This document shows, one piece after another, positions 1-8,521 of a stretch of 64,000 nt of DNA. The notes beneath the pieces were generated by a model. It had not been told where the DNA came from. It saw only the letters and a list, made by a program, of their open reading frames with translations, and did not search any database. The DNA is from Pseudomonadota bacterium (lineage in GTDB: Bacteria; Pseudomonadota; Alphaproteobacteria; Sneathiellales; Sneathiellaceae): assembly GCA_024743055.1 (NCBI GenBank), contig JANSXH010000006.1, forward strand, positions 62,001 through 126,000, written 5' to 3'. Position 1 is the first letter of the stretch. Every line of letters starts with the position of its first letter. Made by a program: the position numbers and the translations under genes.

Positions 1-100
1 TTAAACAAGAAGCGCCATATGAATTCTTGACTGGACGAAAGCGGGGGACAATGCCATATTCCGGGCAATTAGTGGTGACATACTGTCAGAAGAGTGAGAC

Positions 101-466
101 ATGGCAACAATCGGTACCAGGCTGTTTACATGGCGAAAAGGCGAGTTGGTTGGAGAGGATCAATTTGGCAATCGCTATTATAAAGAAAAGGGCAAACCAA
201 CGGGCCCCGTCGGACGGGAACGCCGCTGGGTTCTGTACAAGGGCCGCCCTGAAGCGTCTAAAGTACCGCCTGCCTGGCATATCTGGCTGCACTATACGAC
301 AGATAAGTTACCGGACCAGCAGGACCTGGAGCAGGCCCCCTGGCAGGAAGAGCATATTCCTAACCTAACCGGAACGGATTTTGCCTACCGTCCAGGCGGT
401 GCCATCGGAAATCAGAAAGAAAGACAAAAGGGTTCTGGCGATTACGAAGCGTGGACACCTAAATAA
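101..466 (+). CDS. NADH:ubiquinone oxidoreductase subunit NDUFA12-like (B17.2 family)
   Basis: Accessory subunit of respiratory complex I, acting at the inner membrane in the matrix-arm assembly. The 121-residue protein has the family hallmarks: RRWVLYKG at 41-48, PAWHIWLHY at 57-65 and a C-terminal YEAWTP at 115-120. Bacterial copies are essentially an alphaproteobacterial trait, shared with mitochondria, which helps place the genome. It lies just upstream of mlaD and a DUF2155 gene in the same orientation, an arrangement I know from other alphaproteobacteria. The start is the ATG after GAGTGAG. Identification is by family resemblance only. Confidence 0.93.
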   Translation: MATIGTRLFTWRKGELVGEDQFGNRYYKEKGKPTGPVGRERRWVLYKGRPEASKVPPAWHIWLHYTTDKLPDQQDLEQAPWQEEHIPNLTGTDFAYRPGGAIGNQKERQKGSGDYEAWTPK

Positions 467-513
467 CAAGCAGGAGTACCAGTGCTGATTTCAAGCACGG
501 TAGGAGGAAGAAA

Positions 514-969
514 ATGAGCAGTAATATAGTTGAGACAGTCATTGGTGCAGTAGTCCTGGCTTTCGCGACCATCTTTCTTGTTTTTGCCTATCGTACGGCG
601 GATGTGGGCCCGAGAAGTGGCGGCATCGAACTGACGGCAGCTTTCGATAATGTTGACGGCATCAGTGTTGGTAGCGATGTCCGGATGAGCGGCATCAAGG
701 TAGGTGCCATAGTTTCTCAGAAATTGGATCCTAAAACCTACAGGGCGGTCGTTGAGATTAGCCTCAATGACGATATTGAGTTGCCCGAAGATAGCTCCGC
801 CAAGATTACGTCTGACGGCTTGCTTGGAAGCAACTATTTGGCACTCGAGCCCGGTGGGTCTGACGACATGCTCAAAGATGGCGGGACGATCTCCTATACC
901 CAGAGCGCTATCAATATCCAGGACCTGATTGGCCAGGCTATTTTCAGCAGTGGCCAGGACAAGAAATAG
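514..969 (+). CDS. mlaD: MlaD-type MCE-domain lipid transport protein
   Basis: Substrate-binding MCE protein of the Mla ABC system, which moves phospholipids between outer and inner membranes. The 151 residues comprise one N-terminal membrane helix (about 9-26) followed by a single MCE domain (about 39-115), the usual size for MlaD. A strong Shine-Dalgarno (AGGAGGAAG) sits just before the ATG. No mlaE or mlaF lies beside it; a mlaC homologue is at 34997, so the Mla genes are scattered in this genome. It probably shares a transcript with the NDUFA12 gene 47 bp upstream. Confidence 0.92.
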   Translation: MSSNIVETVIGAVVLAFATIFLVFAYRTADVGPRSGGIELTAAFDNVDGISVGSDVRMSGIKVGAIVSQKLDPKTYRAVVEISLNDDIELPEDSSAKITSDGLLGSNYLALEPGGSDDMLKDGGTISYTQSAINIQDLIGQAIFSSGQDKK

Positions 970-1013
970 CCGTTACGTCTTTTTTATCGCTTTAAATCCG
1001 GACTGGATTGTCG

Positions 1014-1424
1014 ATGAGTTTATTACGCCAGCTGGCGCTTTTGGCCGCTTTTATTCCAGCTTTCTTTGTCGTTCCGAACCTGGCGGCGGAATCTCTTGAT
1101 GGTGATATCGTTGTGCTAAGAGCCCTCGATAAGGTGACAGCCCGAACCAAGGATCTGTTTGTCCCCATTGATGAGACGATCCGGTTTGGTAATCTGACTA
1201 TTCGCCCCCGGAAATGCCTGAAAAAACCGCCGGAAGAGCCACCGGAAACCTCGACATTTCTGGAAATTGAGGAAGTCAATGAAGGCGAAGAGCCTGTACG
1301 CTTGTTCAGTGGCTGGATGTTTGCTTCAAGCCCGGCTATCAACGCCTTGGAGCATCCGGTTTATGATGTTTGGGTGATCGATTGCAGTATTTCCGCAGCG
1401 TCAGCATCTGAAGATAAAGAGTAG
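1014..1424 (+). CDS. DUF2155 domain-containing secreted protein
   Basis: Conserved alphaproteobacterial protein of unknown function. It has an N-terminal signal-like segment (about 1-27) followed by the DUF2155 core, with a P-rich KKPPEEPPETSTF stretch and the diagnostic RLFSGWMFASSPAINALEHP block near the C-terminus, ending in VWVIDC. The start is ambiguous: an in-frame TTG lies at 1008, but ATG at 1014 is preferred. It is third in the NDUFA12-mlaD-DUF2155 run. Its last 64 bp overlap the 3' end of the convergent aat gene. Family membership is clear; function is unknown. Confidence 0.88.
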   Translation: MSLLRQLALLAAFIPAFFVVPNLAAESLDGDIVVLRALDKVTARTKDLFVPIDETIRFGNLTIRPRKCLKKPPEEPPETSTFLEIEEVNEGEEPVRLFSGWMFASSPAINALEHPVYDVWVIDCSISAASASEDKE

Positions 1425-2011
1425 AAATTTCCGGTCGTTCGCAGGGCCTCTCCCAGAAGATTATGATATTCATCCCGATCAATCTCGATGGCCCCGAAAC
1501 GGGCGAGGTGATCGGTCAAAAACTGCGCGTCCAATAAGGTAAAGTCACCATGACGCAGTCGGGCGACAAGATAGACGAGCGCTACCTTGCTGGCATCCGT
1601 CACCCGCGTAAACATGCTTTCTCCGCAAAAGACGCTGGCAAAAGAGACCCCGTAGAGACCGCCAACCAGCTTGCCATCCTGCCAGCATTCAACAGAATGT
1701 GCATGGCCGCGCCGATGCAGCTCCGTATAGAGATCGAGGATCGTCTGGTTGATCCAGGTTGTGTCACGCCCTTCGTTGCCGGCGGCACATTCTTCCATTA
1801 CCTCCCGGAAGGCCGTATCCACGGTGACTTTAAAGGGAGATTTGCGGATGGTTTTTACCAGGCTTTTTGGAATGTGGAACTGATCCAGAGGGAAGATTCC
1901 CCGTCGGTCCGGATCGACCCAGAAAAGATCCGGATCGTCGCGGGAATCCGACATGGGAAAGATCCCGTTCACATAGGCATTCAGGATTAGATCGGGAGAA
2001 AGGCTCACCAT
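1361..2011 (-). CDS. aat: Leucyl/phenylalanyl-tRNA--protein transferase
   Basis: Transfers Leu or Phe from aminoacyl-tRNA to N-terminal Lys/Arg of proteins, making N-degrons for ClpAP. The 216 residues carry the family landmarks in order: GIFPM at 16-20, TTWIN at 84-88, AHSVE at 104-108, GGLYG at 117-121 and GESMF at 130-134. The length is typical of alphaproteobacterial Aat. It is the last gene of the aroQ-accB-accC-aat run, starting 15 bp after accC ends. Its 3' end overlaps the convergent DUF2155 gene by 64 bp. Confidence 0.96.
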   Translation of the reverse strand: MVSLSPDLILNAYVNGIFPMSDSRDDPDLFWVDPDRRGIFPLDQFHIPKSLVKTIRKSPFKVTVDTAFREVMEECAAGNEGRDTTWINQTILDLYTELHRRGHAHSVECWQDGKLVGGLYGVSFASVFCGESMFTRVTDASKVALVYLVARLRHGDFTLLDAQFLTDHLARFGAIEIDRDEYHNLLGEALRTTGNFYSLSSDADAAEILQSITQTS

Positions 2012-2025
2012 GACAGTTGCCTAGG

Positions 2026-3366
2026 CTATCTGTCTTCGATGAATTTTTCCAGCCAGTGAATGTTGTAGTCACCTTTCCTGAAATCCTCATTCAGGAGAAG
2101 TTCCTGATGCAAAGGCAGGGTGGTTTTAATCCCGCTGACGACGAATTCCTCAAGGGACCGCCCAAGCCGCATCAGGCATTCTTCGCGATCCTTGCCATGG
2201 ACAATGAGTTTGGCGATGAGGCTGTCATAGTAGGGGGGTACCGAATAGCCGGAATATAGCCCGGAATCGACCCGCACACCCAATCCACCGGGAACATGAA
2301 ATTCATGGACCGGTCCTGGGCTGGCAGCGAAGGTTACCGGGTCTTCCGCTGTGATCCTGCATTCAATGGAATGGCCGGAAAAAACAATATCTTCCTGTTT
2401 AAGGGTGAGGGGAAAACCGGCGGCGACATTAATTTGTGCCTGGACCAGATCAATGCCAGTGACCATCTCCGTCACCGGATGCTCAACCTGAAGCCGGGTA
2501 TTCATCTCAATGAAGTAAAACTCGTCATTCTCGAATAAAAATTCGATGGTGCCGACGCCTTCATATTTCATATCCCCAATGGCCTTGGCAACGGTCGCGC
2601 CGATTTGCTGGCGTAGCTCATCTTTCAGGGCCGGGGAGGGTGATTCTTCGAGGGCTTTCTGGTGACGACGCTGCAAGGAGCAGTCCCGTTCACCAAGATG
2701 AACAACATTACCCTTGCCGTCGGCGAGGATCTGTATCTCGATATGCCGGGGACCACTCAGGTATTTTTCCATATAAACCGCGTCATCACCGAAAGCCAAT
2801 TTGGATTCGGAGCGGGCAGAGGAAAAGGCTTCGGACAAGGCATCAGCAGTCTCGGCGACCTTCATCCCGCGGCCACCGCCACCGGCGGAGGCCTTGATGA
2901 TCACTGGATAGCCGATGTCTTTGGCGATACGCTCCGCTTCCTCCAGGGTCTTAATCTCGCCGTCAGAGCCGGGAACGCAGGGCACGCCTAGCTTCTTCAT
3001 CGTATCCTTGGCGGCGATTTTATCGCCCATCAGGCGGATATGGTCTGCGGACGGACCGATAAATTTGATCCCATGGGCGGTGACAATATCGACGAATTTT
3101 GCGTTCTCAGACAGAAAGCCGTAGCCCGGATGAATGGCATCCGCATTGGTCACTTCCGCCGCCGCAATGATGGAGGGAATGTTCAGATAGCTCTCGGTGG
3201 AGCTGGGCGGGCCAATACAGACACTTTCATCGGCGAGCCGGACATCCATAGCATCGGCATCGGCAGTGGAATGTACGGCAACCGTCTTGATGCCCATTTC
3301 CCGGCAGGCACGATGAACGCGCAAGGCAATTTCACCGCGATTTGCAATCAGTATTTTTTCAAACAT
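2026..3366 (-). CDS. accC: Acetyl-CoA carboxylase biotin carboxylase subunit
   Basis: ATP-dependent carboxylation of biotin on AccB, the first half-reaction of acetyl-CoA carboxylase in fatty-acid synthesis. The 446 residues match AccC length. There is an N-terminal domain starting [13 protein letters not shown], an ATP-grasp glycine loop GGGGRGMK at 162-169, and the catalytic block [14 protein letters not shown] at 287-300 (metal ligands E287 and N289, catalytic R291). It starts 14 bp after accB ends, so the two subunits are translated from one mRNA. Confidence 0.98.
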   Translation of the reverse strand: MFEKILIANRGEIALRVHRACREMGIKTVAVHSTADADAMDVRLADESVCIGPPSSTESYLNIPSIIAAAEVTNADAIHPGYGFLSENAKFVDIVTAHGIKFIGPSADHIRLMGDKIAAKDTMKKLGVPCVPGSDGEIKTLEEAERIAKDIGYPVIIKASAGGGGRGMKVAETADALSEAFSSARSESKLAFGDDAVYMEKYLSGPRHIEIQILADGKGNVVHLGERDCSLQRRHQKALEESPSPALKDELRQQIGATVAKAIGDMKYEGVGTIEFLFENDEFYFIEMNTRLQVEHPVTEMVTGIDLVQAQINVAAGFPLTLKQEDIVFSGHSIECRITAEDPVTFAASPGPVHEFHVPGGLGVRVDSGLYSGYSVPPYYDSLIAKLIVHGKDREECLMRLGRSLEEFVVSGIKTTLPLHQELLLNEDFRKGDYNIHWLEKFIEDR

Positions 3367-3380
3367 ATACGTAACAATCG

Positions 3381-3851
3381 CTATTCGACAATTACAAGGG
3401 GCTGACCGAATTCAACGGGTTCTTGGTCGGACACCAGGATCTCAACCACCTTGCCGGCTTTCGGCGCGGCGATCGGGTTCATGGTTTTCATGGCCTCGAC
3501 AATCAGAAGGGTTTGCCCCTCGGAAACCGTGTCACCCGGTTTGATGAAAGCCGGTGCGCCGGGCTCAGGAGACATATAGGCTGTTCCAACCATGGGGGAT
3601 TTGACGGCCCCTGGATTGGTGCTTGCACTATCCTCGGAAGCGGCAACAGGTTCAACTGCAGCGGGAGCGGCAGCTTGTGGAGCCGCTGCGGCGGGTGCCG
3701 TGGCATAGACTGCCTGGGTTGAGCCGGTGGATCCGCGAGAAACCCGAATACGGTGATCATCCGTTTCGATTTCAATTTCACCCAGTCCCGTTTCATTCAT
3801 AATCTCGGCGAGATCGCGAATGGCTTTCTTGTCGATATTCAATTTACTCAT
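3381..3851 (-). CDS. accB: Acetyl-CoA carboxylase biotin carboxyl carrier protein
   Basis: Carries biotin between AccC and the carboxyltransferase. At 156 residues it has an N-terminal segment, an Ala/Pro-rich flexible linker (about 44-80) and a C-terminal biotinyl domain from about 85. The biotinylation motif reads EAMKTMN with the acceptor lysine at K122, and the thumb-like loop characteristic of AccB precedes it. It lies between aroQ (19 bp upstream) and accC (14 bp downstream), the standard alphaproteobacterial order. Confidence 0.97.
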   Translation of the reverse strand: MSKLNIDKKAIRDLAEIMNETGLGEIEIETDDHRIRVSRGSTGSTQAVYATAPAAAAPQAAAPAAVEPVAASEDSASTNPGAVKSPMVGTAYMSPEPGAPAFIKPGDTVSEGQTLLIVEAMKTMNPIAAPKAGKVVEILVSDQEPVEFGQPLVIVE

Positions 3852-3870
3852 AATGTGCCAGTTTCTCTGT

Positions 3871-4311
3871 TTACTTTTTCATGATTTCCGCAAGCGCATC
3901 CAAAGCCAGGATATATCCCTGTGCTCCAAACCCGCATATTACACCTTCTGCCGCCGGAGAGATATAACTGTGATGACGAAAGGGTTCCCGGGCAAAAACA
4001 TTGGAAAGATGCACTTCAATAGTGGGAACGCCGGTTGCCTTGATCGCATCCATCAGAGCGATGGAGGTATGTGTATAGGCAGCGGCGTTGAGGATGATAC
4101 CGTCATAGGTGCCTTTCGCCCCCTGGATCGCATCTACAAGCTCACCCTCCACATTGCTTTGATAGAAGCTGACGTCGAGTTTCAGCGCTTCCGCATGGGT
4201 GCGCGTTATCGCCTCAATATCACTGAGGGTCGTGGCGCCATAGATTTCCGGCTCACGGGTTCCAAGCAGATTCAGATTAGGGCCGTTGATAACGAGTACT
4301 GAGTTTACCAT
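3871..4311 (-). CDS. aroQ: Type II 3-dehydroquinate dehydratase
   Basis: Dehydrates 3-dehydroquinate to 3-dehydroshikimate in the shikimate pathway. The 146 residues show the type II signature [10 protein letters not shown] at 8-17, the catalytic Tyr24, NAAAYTHTS at 75-83 and the active-site His101 within EVHLSN, then FRHHSY. The start ATG has GGAG about 6 bp upstream. It is the first gene of the aroQ-accB-accC-aat operon. Its promoter should lie in the 135-bp gap shared with the divergent hydrolase at 4447, which also holds the CTATATAG repeats. Confidence 0.97.
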   Translation of the reverse strand: MVNSVLVINGPNLNLLGTREPEIYGATTLSDIEAITRTHAEALKLDVSFYQSNVEGELVDAIQGAKGTYDGIILNAAAYTHTSIALMDAIKATGVPTIEVHLSNVFAREPFRHHSYISPAAEGVICGFGAQGYILALDALAEIMKK

Positions 4312-4410
4312 TCGGGCTCCAACAGGGCAGGCTCCGGTTTAATTAACTTGCCTCCTTATAATGAAGTTTGTCAGGATATTAAAGCCGAAGTCGAAAAACA
4401 CCTCAAAAAT

Positions 4411-4450
4411 CTATATAGAGAAAAAGCTATATAGGGAATTATCTATATGC
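4411..4450. repeat. Tandem CTATATAG palindromes, 16-bp period (three units, third imperfect)
   Basis: Perfect 8-bp palindromes CTATATAG lie at 4411-4418 and 4427-4434, separated by exactly 8 bp. A third partial copy, CTATATGC, lies at 4443-4450 with the same 16-bp phase and overlaps the ATG of the downstream hydrolase. The array sits in the divergent aroQ/hydrolase gap. The same two-unit arrangement recurs at 36479-36502. It could be an operator for a regulator binding adjacent sites; no regulator is identified. Confidence 0.7.
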
Positions 4451-5280
4451 GAAAAAGCTTTAATACAAGCGATGACGTCACCCTCAAATATATTGATGAG
4501 GGAGAGGGGGATCCTGTTCTTCTTCTCCATGGCTGGTCCCAATGCGCGGAAGAGTTCAAGTTTCAAACGGGCGCTCTAAAGGAGAGTTTTCGCATTCTCG
4601 CCCTCGATTTTCGCGGCCACGGTCACTCTGAAAAACCCGATCACGGCTATCGCGTTCCGAGACTGGCGCGGGATCTTTATGAGTTTCTCGCTCATCTCGG
4701 CCTTGAAAAGGTGACCTTGCTGGGTCATTCCCTCGGCTGTTCGGTCATTTGGTCCTATCTTGACCAATATGGCGAGGATGGGCTGGAGAAGCTTATCCTG
4801 GTCGATGAGCCCACCTGTCTGGTCATCAACCCGGATTGGTCCACAGAAATGATCGCGGCCATGGGTGCCGGGTTTAAACCCGAAGACGCTTACGCAGTGG
4901 CCAATCAAATTTCGGGACCTGAAGGGGAGGATTTTACCAGGAGTATGCTATCGGGTATGTTCACGGACGGATGTGATCCAACGCTCAAAGACTGGGTGAT
5001 TGACTGTAATCTGCTGTTTCCGAGGCAGCACGCTGCCACCTTGTTATTAGATAATGTTTTTAGCGACTGGCAGGACGTTATTTCCCGGATAGAACTGCCC
5101 ACATTGGTGATTGGCGGCGAGGCGAGCGTGACACCCGCTTCCGCAACCAGACATATCGCCGAGATGATAAAAGGCGCAAAACTGGAGATATTTTCGGCCT
5201 CAGAAGGGGGCAGTCATTTCATGTTCCTGGAAAACCCGGACCGGTTTAACGAGATTCTGAAGAATTTCATCAGAGATTGA
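4447..5280 (+). CDS. Alpha/beta-fold hydrolase
   Basis: Probable serine hydrolase of the alpha/beta superfamily; the substrate cannot be read from sequence. Over 277 residues it shows the oxyanion-hole motif LLLHGW (25-30), the RGHGHS strand-turn (56-61), the nucleophile elbow GHSLG with Ser95, and a C-terminal catalytic His257 in GGSHFMF. The AGGGA at 4433-4437 is a plausible ribosome-binding site for the ATG. It stands alone, divergent from aroQ. The start codon lies inside the third unit of the CTATATAG array, so a protein bound there could affect initiation. Confidence 0.85.
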   Translation: MRKSFNTSDDVTLKYIDEGEGDPVLLLHGWSQCAEEFKFQTGALKESFRILALDFRGHGHSEKPDHGYRVPRLARDLYEFLAHLGLEKVTLLGHSLGCSVIWSYLDQYGEDGLEKLILVDEPTCLVINPDWSTEMIAAMGAGFKPEDAYAVANQISGPEGEDFTRSMLSGMFTDGCDPTLKDWVIDCNLLFPRQHAATLLLDNVFSDWQDVISRIELPTLVIGGEASVTPASATRHIAEMIKGAKLEIFSASEGGSHFMFLENPDRFNEILKNFIRD

Positions 5281-5374
5281 AGTATGCGCGTAAATCCTCG
5301 CGCAAGATTGATTTGAGACGCCCGTAGACCCATATATACTATTCTGAAGTATCAATTTAACAGCGGGAGACGGG

Positions 5375-6127
5375 ACGTCGCTTCGTAAAAGTCTACTCAT
5401 TCTCTTTGCAGCTATTGTCCTGTTTGGAATTCCGCAAATGATTTCTTTCGCGGCTGGTATGAGCAACGACAGCAATAGCTGGTGGTCCGCCCGAAAAGAT
5501 GCGACAGGACTTTCGCCAAAACCCGAAGCCCATCGGGACGCCGTCATCCAGGTCTTCGCGGCCCGTACCTGGGGGTGGCGCGGAAATCTGGCTGTTCACA
5601 CCTGGATCGTGATGAAACCCAAGGATGCCCTGACCTATGATCGCTATGAAGTGATTGGCTGGCGGGCCTATAATGGCGGCGATGCCCTGGTCCGCCGCAA
5701 AGGAGGGCCGGATAATCACTGGTATGGAAATCCCCCGCAAGTTCTGGTCGATATGCGCGGAGAAGACGCCGAGAACCTGATTGAAAAAATCCAATCCGTG
5801 ATCGTTGCTTATCCTCATCGGGAAAAATATCGGATGTGGCCCGGACCGAATTCCAATACCTTTATCGCCCATATTGGCAGGCAGGTCCCAGAGCTTGAGC
5901 TGGATATGCCGCCTACGGCCATTGGTAAGGATTTTATGGCGGAAGGCGCTTTGGCCGGACCCGCAGTCAGTGGTCGAGGCGTCCAGATCTCCCTATTTGG
6001 TTTGGCCGGTTTCGCCTTGAGCCCGGTCGAGGGAGTTGAATTGCATCTCCTCGGTTTTACCCTCGGCGTCGATTTTGATGATGCCGCCCTTAAAATGCCG
6101 GGATTTGGTCGGGTATCCCTGCTCTAG
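5375..6127 (+). CDS. DUF3750 domain-containing membrane-anchored protein, possible ACG start
   Basis: Conserved proteobacterial protein of unknown function. The DUF3750 core includes AARTWGWRGNLAVHTWIV, a WRAYNGGDALVRRKGGPD block and WPGPNSNTFIAHIGR. The first ATG, at 5438, lies inside a hydrophobic segment and would leave the family's N-terminal membrane helix untranslated. The frame is open upstream to a stop at 5345 but contains no ATG, GTG or TTG. An ACG at 5375 sits 5 bp after GGGAG and would give SLRKSLLILFAAIVLFGIP, a good helix. I annotate from there; the conservative alternative is 5438 (229 residues). The gene shares CTAG with the convergent marR as both stop codons. Confidence 0.75.
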   Translation, partial: TSLRKSLLILFAAIVLFGIPQMISFAAGMSNDSNSWWSARKDATGLSPKPEAHRDAVIQVFAARTWGWRGNLAVHTWIVMKPKDALTYDRYEVIGWRAYNGGDALVRRKGGPDNHWYGNPPQVLVDMRGEDAENLIEKIQSVIVAYPHREKYRMWPGPNSNTFIAHIGRQVPELELDMPPTAIGKDFMAEGALAGPAVSGRGVQISLFGLAGFALSPVEGVELHLLGFTLGVDFDDAALKMPGFGRVSLL

Positions 6128-6594
6128 CGGGACAACATAATATCCCGTAACCTGGCCGCCTTCCTATCCAGCCGGTTCAGAATATCATCCATCACTTCTA
6201 TTTCTTCCGCTGAAAAATCTGCCAGCAGTTTATCTTCATAATCTTGTGCAAGCGGGACGATTCTCGCCAAAACATTCTGCCCTTCCTCAGTTAAGGAAAG
6301 GACGGAGGATCGACGATCCCTCAACAGTGTCTTGCGCTTGACCCGACCCGCTTTTTCAAGACGATCCACAGCCCGGCTGACATTGACCTTATCAAGTGAT
6401 GCTAGCTCCCCGATCTGGCTGGCGGTCATTTCTCCTTCAGATCCCAGAATAGCGACAATTCCCCATTCCTGGATGGTCAGGTCAAATTTCTCGGAATATA
6501 GGCGGGAGAGACTTCGACTGACGAAGCCGGAGAGTTTTGTCAAACGGTAGGGAAGAAAGCGCGGCAAATAGAGGGCTTTTTTGACATCAGACAT
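6124..6594 (-). CDS. MarR-family transcriptional regulator
   Basis: A 156-residue winged-helix regulator. The central region (about 45-105) has the MarR pattern: LTIQEWGIVAIL, a recognition segment TASQIGELASLDKVNVSRAV, and the wing KRKTLLRDRRSSVLSLTEEG. It is divergent from hppD across an 86-bp gap that holds a perfect 7-2-7 palindrome, so it most likely controls hppD and itself, perhaps responding to an aromatic metabolite. The regulated gene and operator are inferred from position; the family call is firm. Confidence 0.92.
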   Translation of the reverse strand: MSDVKKALYLPRFLPYRLTKLSGFVSRSLSRLYSEKFDLTIQEWGIVAILGSEGEMTASQIGELASLDKVNVSRAVDRLEKAGRVKRKTLLRDRRSSVLSLTEEGQNVLARIVPLAQDYEDKLLADFSAEEIEVMDDILNRLDRKAARLRDIMLSR

Positions 6595-6642
6595 ATAACC
6601 ACCTTGACTTTGGAACGAACTGAGGACATTTTACAGGCATAA

Positions 6643-6658
6643 AGTTTCAAATGAAACT
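6643..6658. promoter_or_regulatory. Probable MarR operator in the marR/hppD gap
   Basis: Perfect inverted repeat AGTTTCA-AA-TGAAACT, 16 bp, lying 22 bp upstream of the hppD start. The size and symmetry suit a MarR dimer. A TTGACT hexamer at 6604-6609 could be the hppD -35 box; the matching -10 is not obvious. A protein bound at this palindrome would lie at or just after an hppD transcription start, which would give repression. Confidence 0.65.
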
Positions 6659-6680
6659 ATTTAATTCAGGAGATTGAAAA

Positions 6681-7739
6681 ATGGCTGACTTGTGGGAAAA
6701 CCCGATGGAGACAGACGGGTTTGAATTTGTTGAATATGCGGCGCCGGATCCGGAAGCGCTTGGTAAACTCTTCGAATCCATGGGATTTCGTCCCGTGTCT
6801 CGTCATCGTTCCAAAAATGTCATCCTATACCGCCAAGGGGATGTCAATTTCATCGTCAATGCCGAGCCGGACAGTTTCGCCCAGTCTTTCGCCCGCATTC
6901 ACGGCCCGTGCGCCTGCGCCATGGCCTTTCGGGTCAAGGATGCCGCCAAGGCCATTGAGAGAGCGGAGGAACTGGGTGCCTGGGTCGTGCCCTCAAATGC
7001 CGGTCCCATGGAGCTGAATATTCCGGCCATTAAAGGCATCGGCGATTCCTTGATTTATCTGGTTGACCGTTATGGGGACAAAGGCTCCATCTATGATGTG
7101 GATTTCATCCCGATTGAGGGAGAAGAACGGCATCCTGAAGGCACAGGCCTTACCTATATTGACCATCTGACCCATAACGTGCATCGGGGCCGTATGGATG
7201 AATGGGCCGAGTATTATGAACGCCTGTTTAACTTCAAGGAAATCCGTTATTTCGATATTGAAGGAAAACTCACGGGTCTCAAAAGCAAGGCCATGACCAG
7301 CCCGTGCGGGAAAATCAGGATCCCAATCAATGAAAGCTCTGATGATAAGTCTCAGATACAGGAGTATCTAAACGCCTATCGTGGTGAAGGTATCCAGCAT
7401 ATTGCGCTTGGCACCAACGAGATTTACCAGACCGTTGAAGCCATGAAAGGAACCGGCACAGTTTTTCAGGAAACGCCGGATACCTACTATGAGCAGCTGG
7501 ATGGCCGTATTGCAAACCATGGTGAGGATACAAGTAGACTTCAGGATTTGCAGATACTTGTGGACGGCGCACCAACTGAAGGGCAGGGGCTTCTCTTACA
7601 GATATTCACGCAGAATGTCATCGGACCGATCTTTTTCGAGATAATTCAGCGCAAAGGCAATGAAGGATTTGGAGAAGGGAACTTCCAGGCTTTATTTGAA
7701 TCCATCGAACTTGATCAAATAAAGCGCGGTGTTATCTAA
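6681..7739 (+). CDS. hppD: 4-hydroxyphenylpyruvate dioxygenase
   Basis: Converts 4-hydroxyphenylpyruvate to homogentisate in tyrosine catabolism. It is a 352-residue vicinal-oxygen-chelate protein, the normal bacterial length. The three Fe(II) ligands are visible: His162 in YIDHLTHNV, His240 in GIQHIALGT and Glu320 in IFFEIIQR. The C-terminal gating helix region (GNFQALFESIE) is present. Homogentisate dioxygenase is not in the window. The gene stands alone behind a MarR operator, and the ATG is preceded by AGGAG. Confidence 0.97.
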   Translation: MADLWENPMETDGFEFVEYAAPDPEALGKLFESMGFRPVSRHRSKNVILYRQGDVNFIVNAEPDSFAQSFARIHGPCACAMAFRVKDAAKAIERAEELGAWVVPSNAGPMELNIPAIKGIGDSLIYLVDRYGDKGSIYDVDFIPIEGEERHPEGTGLTYIDHLTHNVHRGRMDEWAEYYERLFNFKEIRYFDIEGKLTGLKSKAMTSPCGKIRIPINESSDDKSQIQEYLNAYRGEGIQHIALGTNEIYQTVEAMKGTGTVFQETPDTYYEQLDGRIANHGEDTSRLQDLQILVDGAPTEGQGLLLQIFTQNVIGPIFFEIIQRKGNEGFGEGNFQALFESIELDQIKRGVI

Positions 7740-7741
7740 CC

Positions 7742-8521
7742 CTAATTCGTGGCTGAGGCAGCTTCTTTCTGACGGGCTTCAGCCACAAGATTCTTCATCT
7801 CATCTGCGCTGACGGCACCGGGTACGAAGGTGTTTCCGATAATGAAGGCTGGTGTGCCTGTCACTCCAAGTTCACGGGCCACAGCGTAGTTGTCGCGAAT
7901 AATTCCATCGGTTTTTTCTGAATTCATATCTGCTTCCAACTTGACCTTGTCGAGCCCATATTCTTCCGCCAAGGAGAGAAGTCTATCGAGAGAAAAGCTC
8001 CCGCGTGTTTCCATTAGCTTGGTATGAAAATCCATATATTTATCTTGGGCCATTGAGGCGATGGCTGCTCTGGAGGCGAGGACCGATTCATCCCCAAGAA
8101 TCGGGAATTCCTTGAGGACAAGCCGAATGTTCCCATCTTCCTCAACCGTTTTCATCAGATCAGGGAAACTGCGTTTGCAATAGCCACAACGATAGTCAAA
8201 GAACTCGACAATCGTGATATCGCCATCCGGGTTTCCGGCGACAAAACTGTTGGAATCATATTTGAGTTGCTGGTCGAGAGAGGCGATCTGTGCTGTTTTC
8301 TCCCTTTCCGCAGCTGCTCTTTCCTGAACGCTGAGCTCATCAATAACTTCTCTGAGGACCTGAGGATTTGCAAGGAGATAACCCCGTACCTTGGCCCCAA
8401 ATTCCGCATCATTCAAAGTGGCTGGTTTTCGCAGTGTTTCTACAACGCCATATCCGACCAGGGTAACGATCGCAACGATCATTACGATGCTTAAATTACT
8501 GAGTTTCCGAGGAGCAGACAT
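7742..8521 (-). CDS. DsbA-family thiol:disulfide oxidoreductase (membrane-anchored)
   Basis: Periplasmic thioredoxin-fold protein resembling the Com1/DsbA family. The 259 residues contain an N-terminal membrane anchor or signal (about 9-27), a helical stretch (45-85), and a thioredoxin domain with the active site CGYC at 112-115 after VEFFDYR. A cis-proline loop GVTGTPAFIIG lies near residue 225. It probably forms or isomerises disulfides in exported proteins. The gene is convergent with hppD (2-bp gap). No dsbB or dsbD is nearby, so oxidase and isomerase roles cannot be told apart. Confidence 0.88.
   Translation of the reverse strand: MSAPRKLSNLSIVMIVAIVTLVGYGVVETLRKPATLNDAEFGAKVRGYLLANPQVLREVIDELSVQERAAAEREKTAQIASLDQQLKYDSNSFVAGNPDGDITIVEFFDYRCGYCKRSFPDLMKTVEEDGNIRLVLKEFPILGDESVLASRAAIASMAQDKYMDFHTKLMETRGSFSLDRLLSLAEEYGLDKVKLEADMNSEKTDGIIRDNYAVARELGVTGTPAFIIGNTFVPGAVSADEMKNLVAEARQKEAASATN

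Noticed and set aside
1..100. End of an upstream gene at the left edge
   Set aside because: The first 100 bases hold no frame that I can link to a family; treated as intergenic. A TTGACT at about 27 lacks a convincing -10.
1550..1990. 146-codon frame opposite aat
   Set aside because: Shadow of aat; the aat frame carries all family motifs.
2017..3405. Several 80-120-codon top-strand frames in the accC region
   Set aside because: Antisense shadows of accC, which has a firm assignment across the whole stretch.
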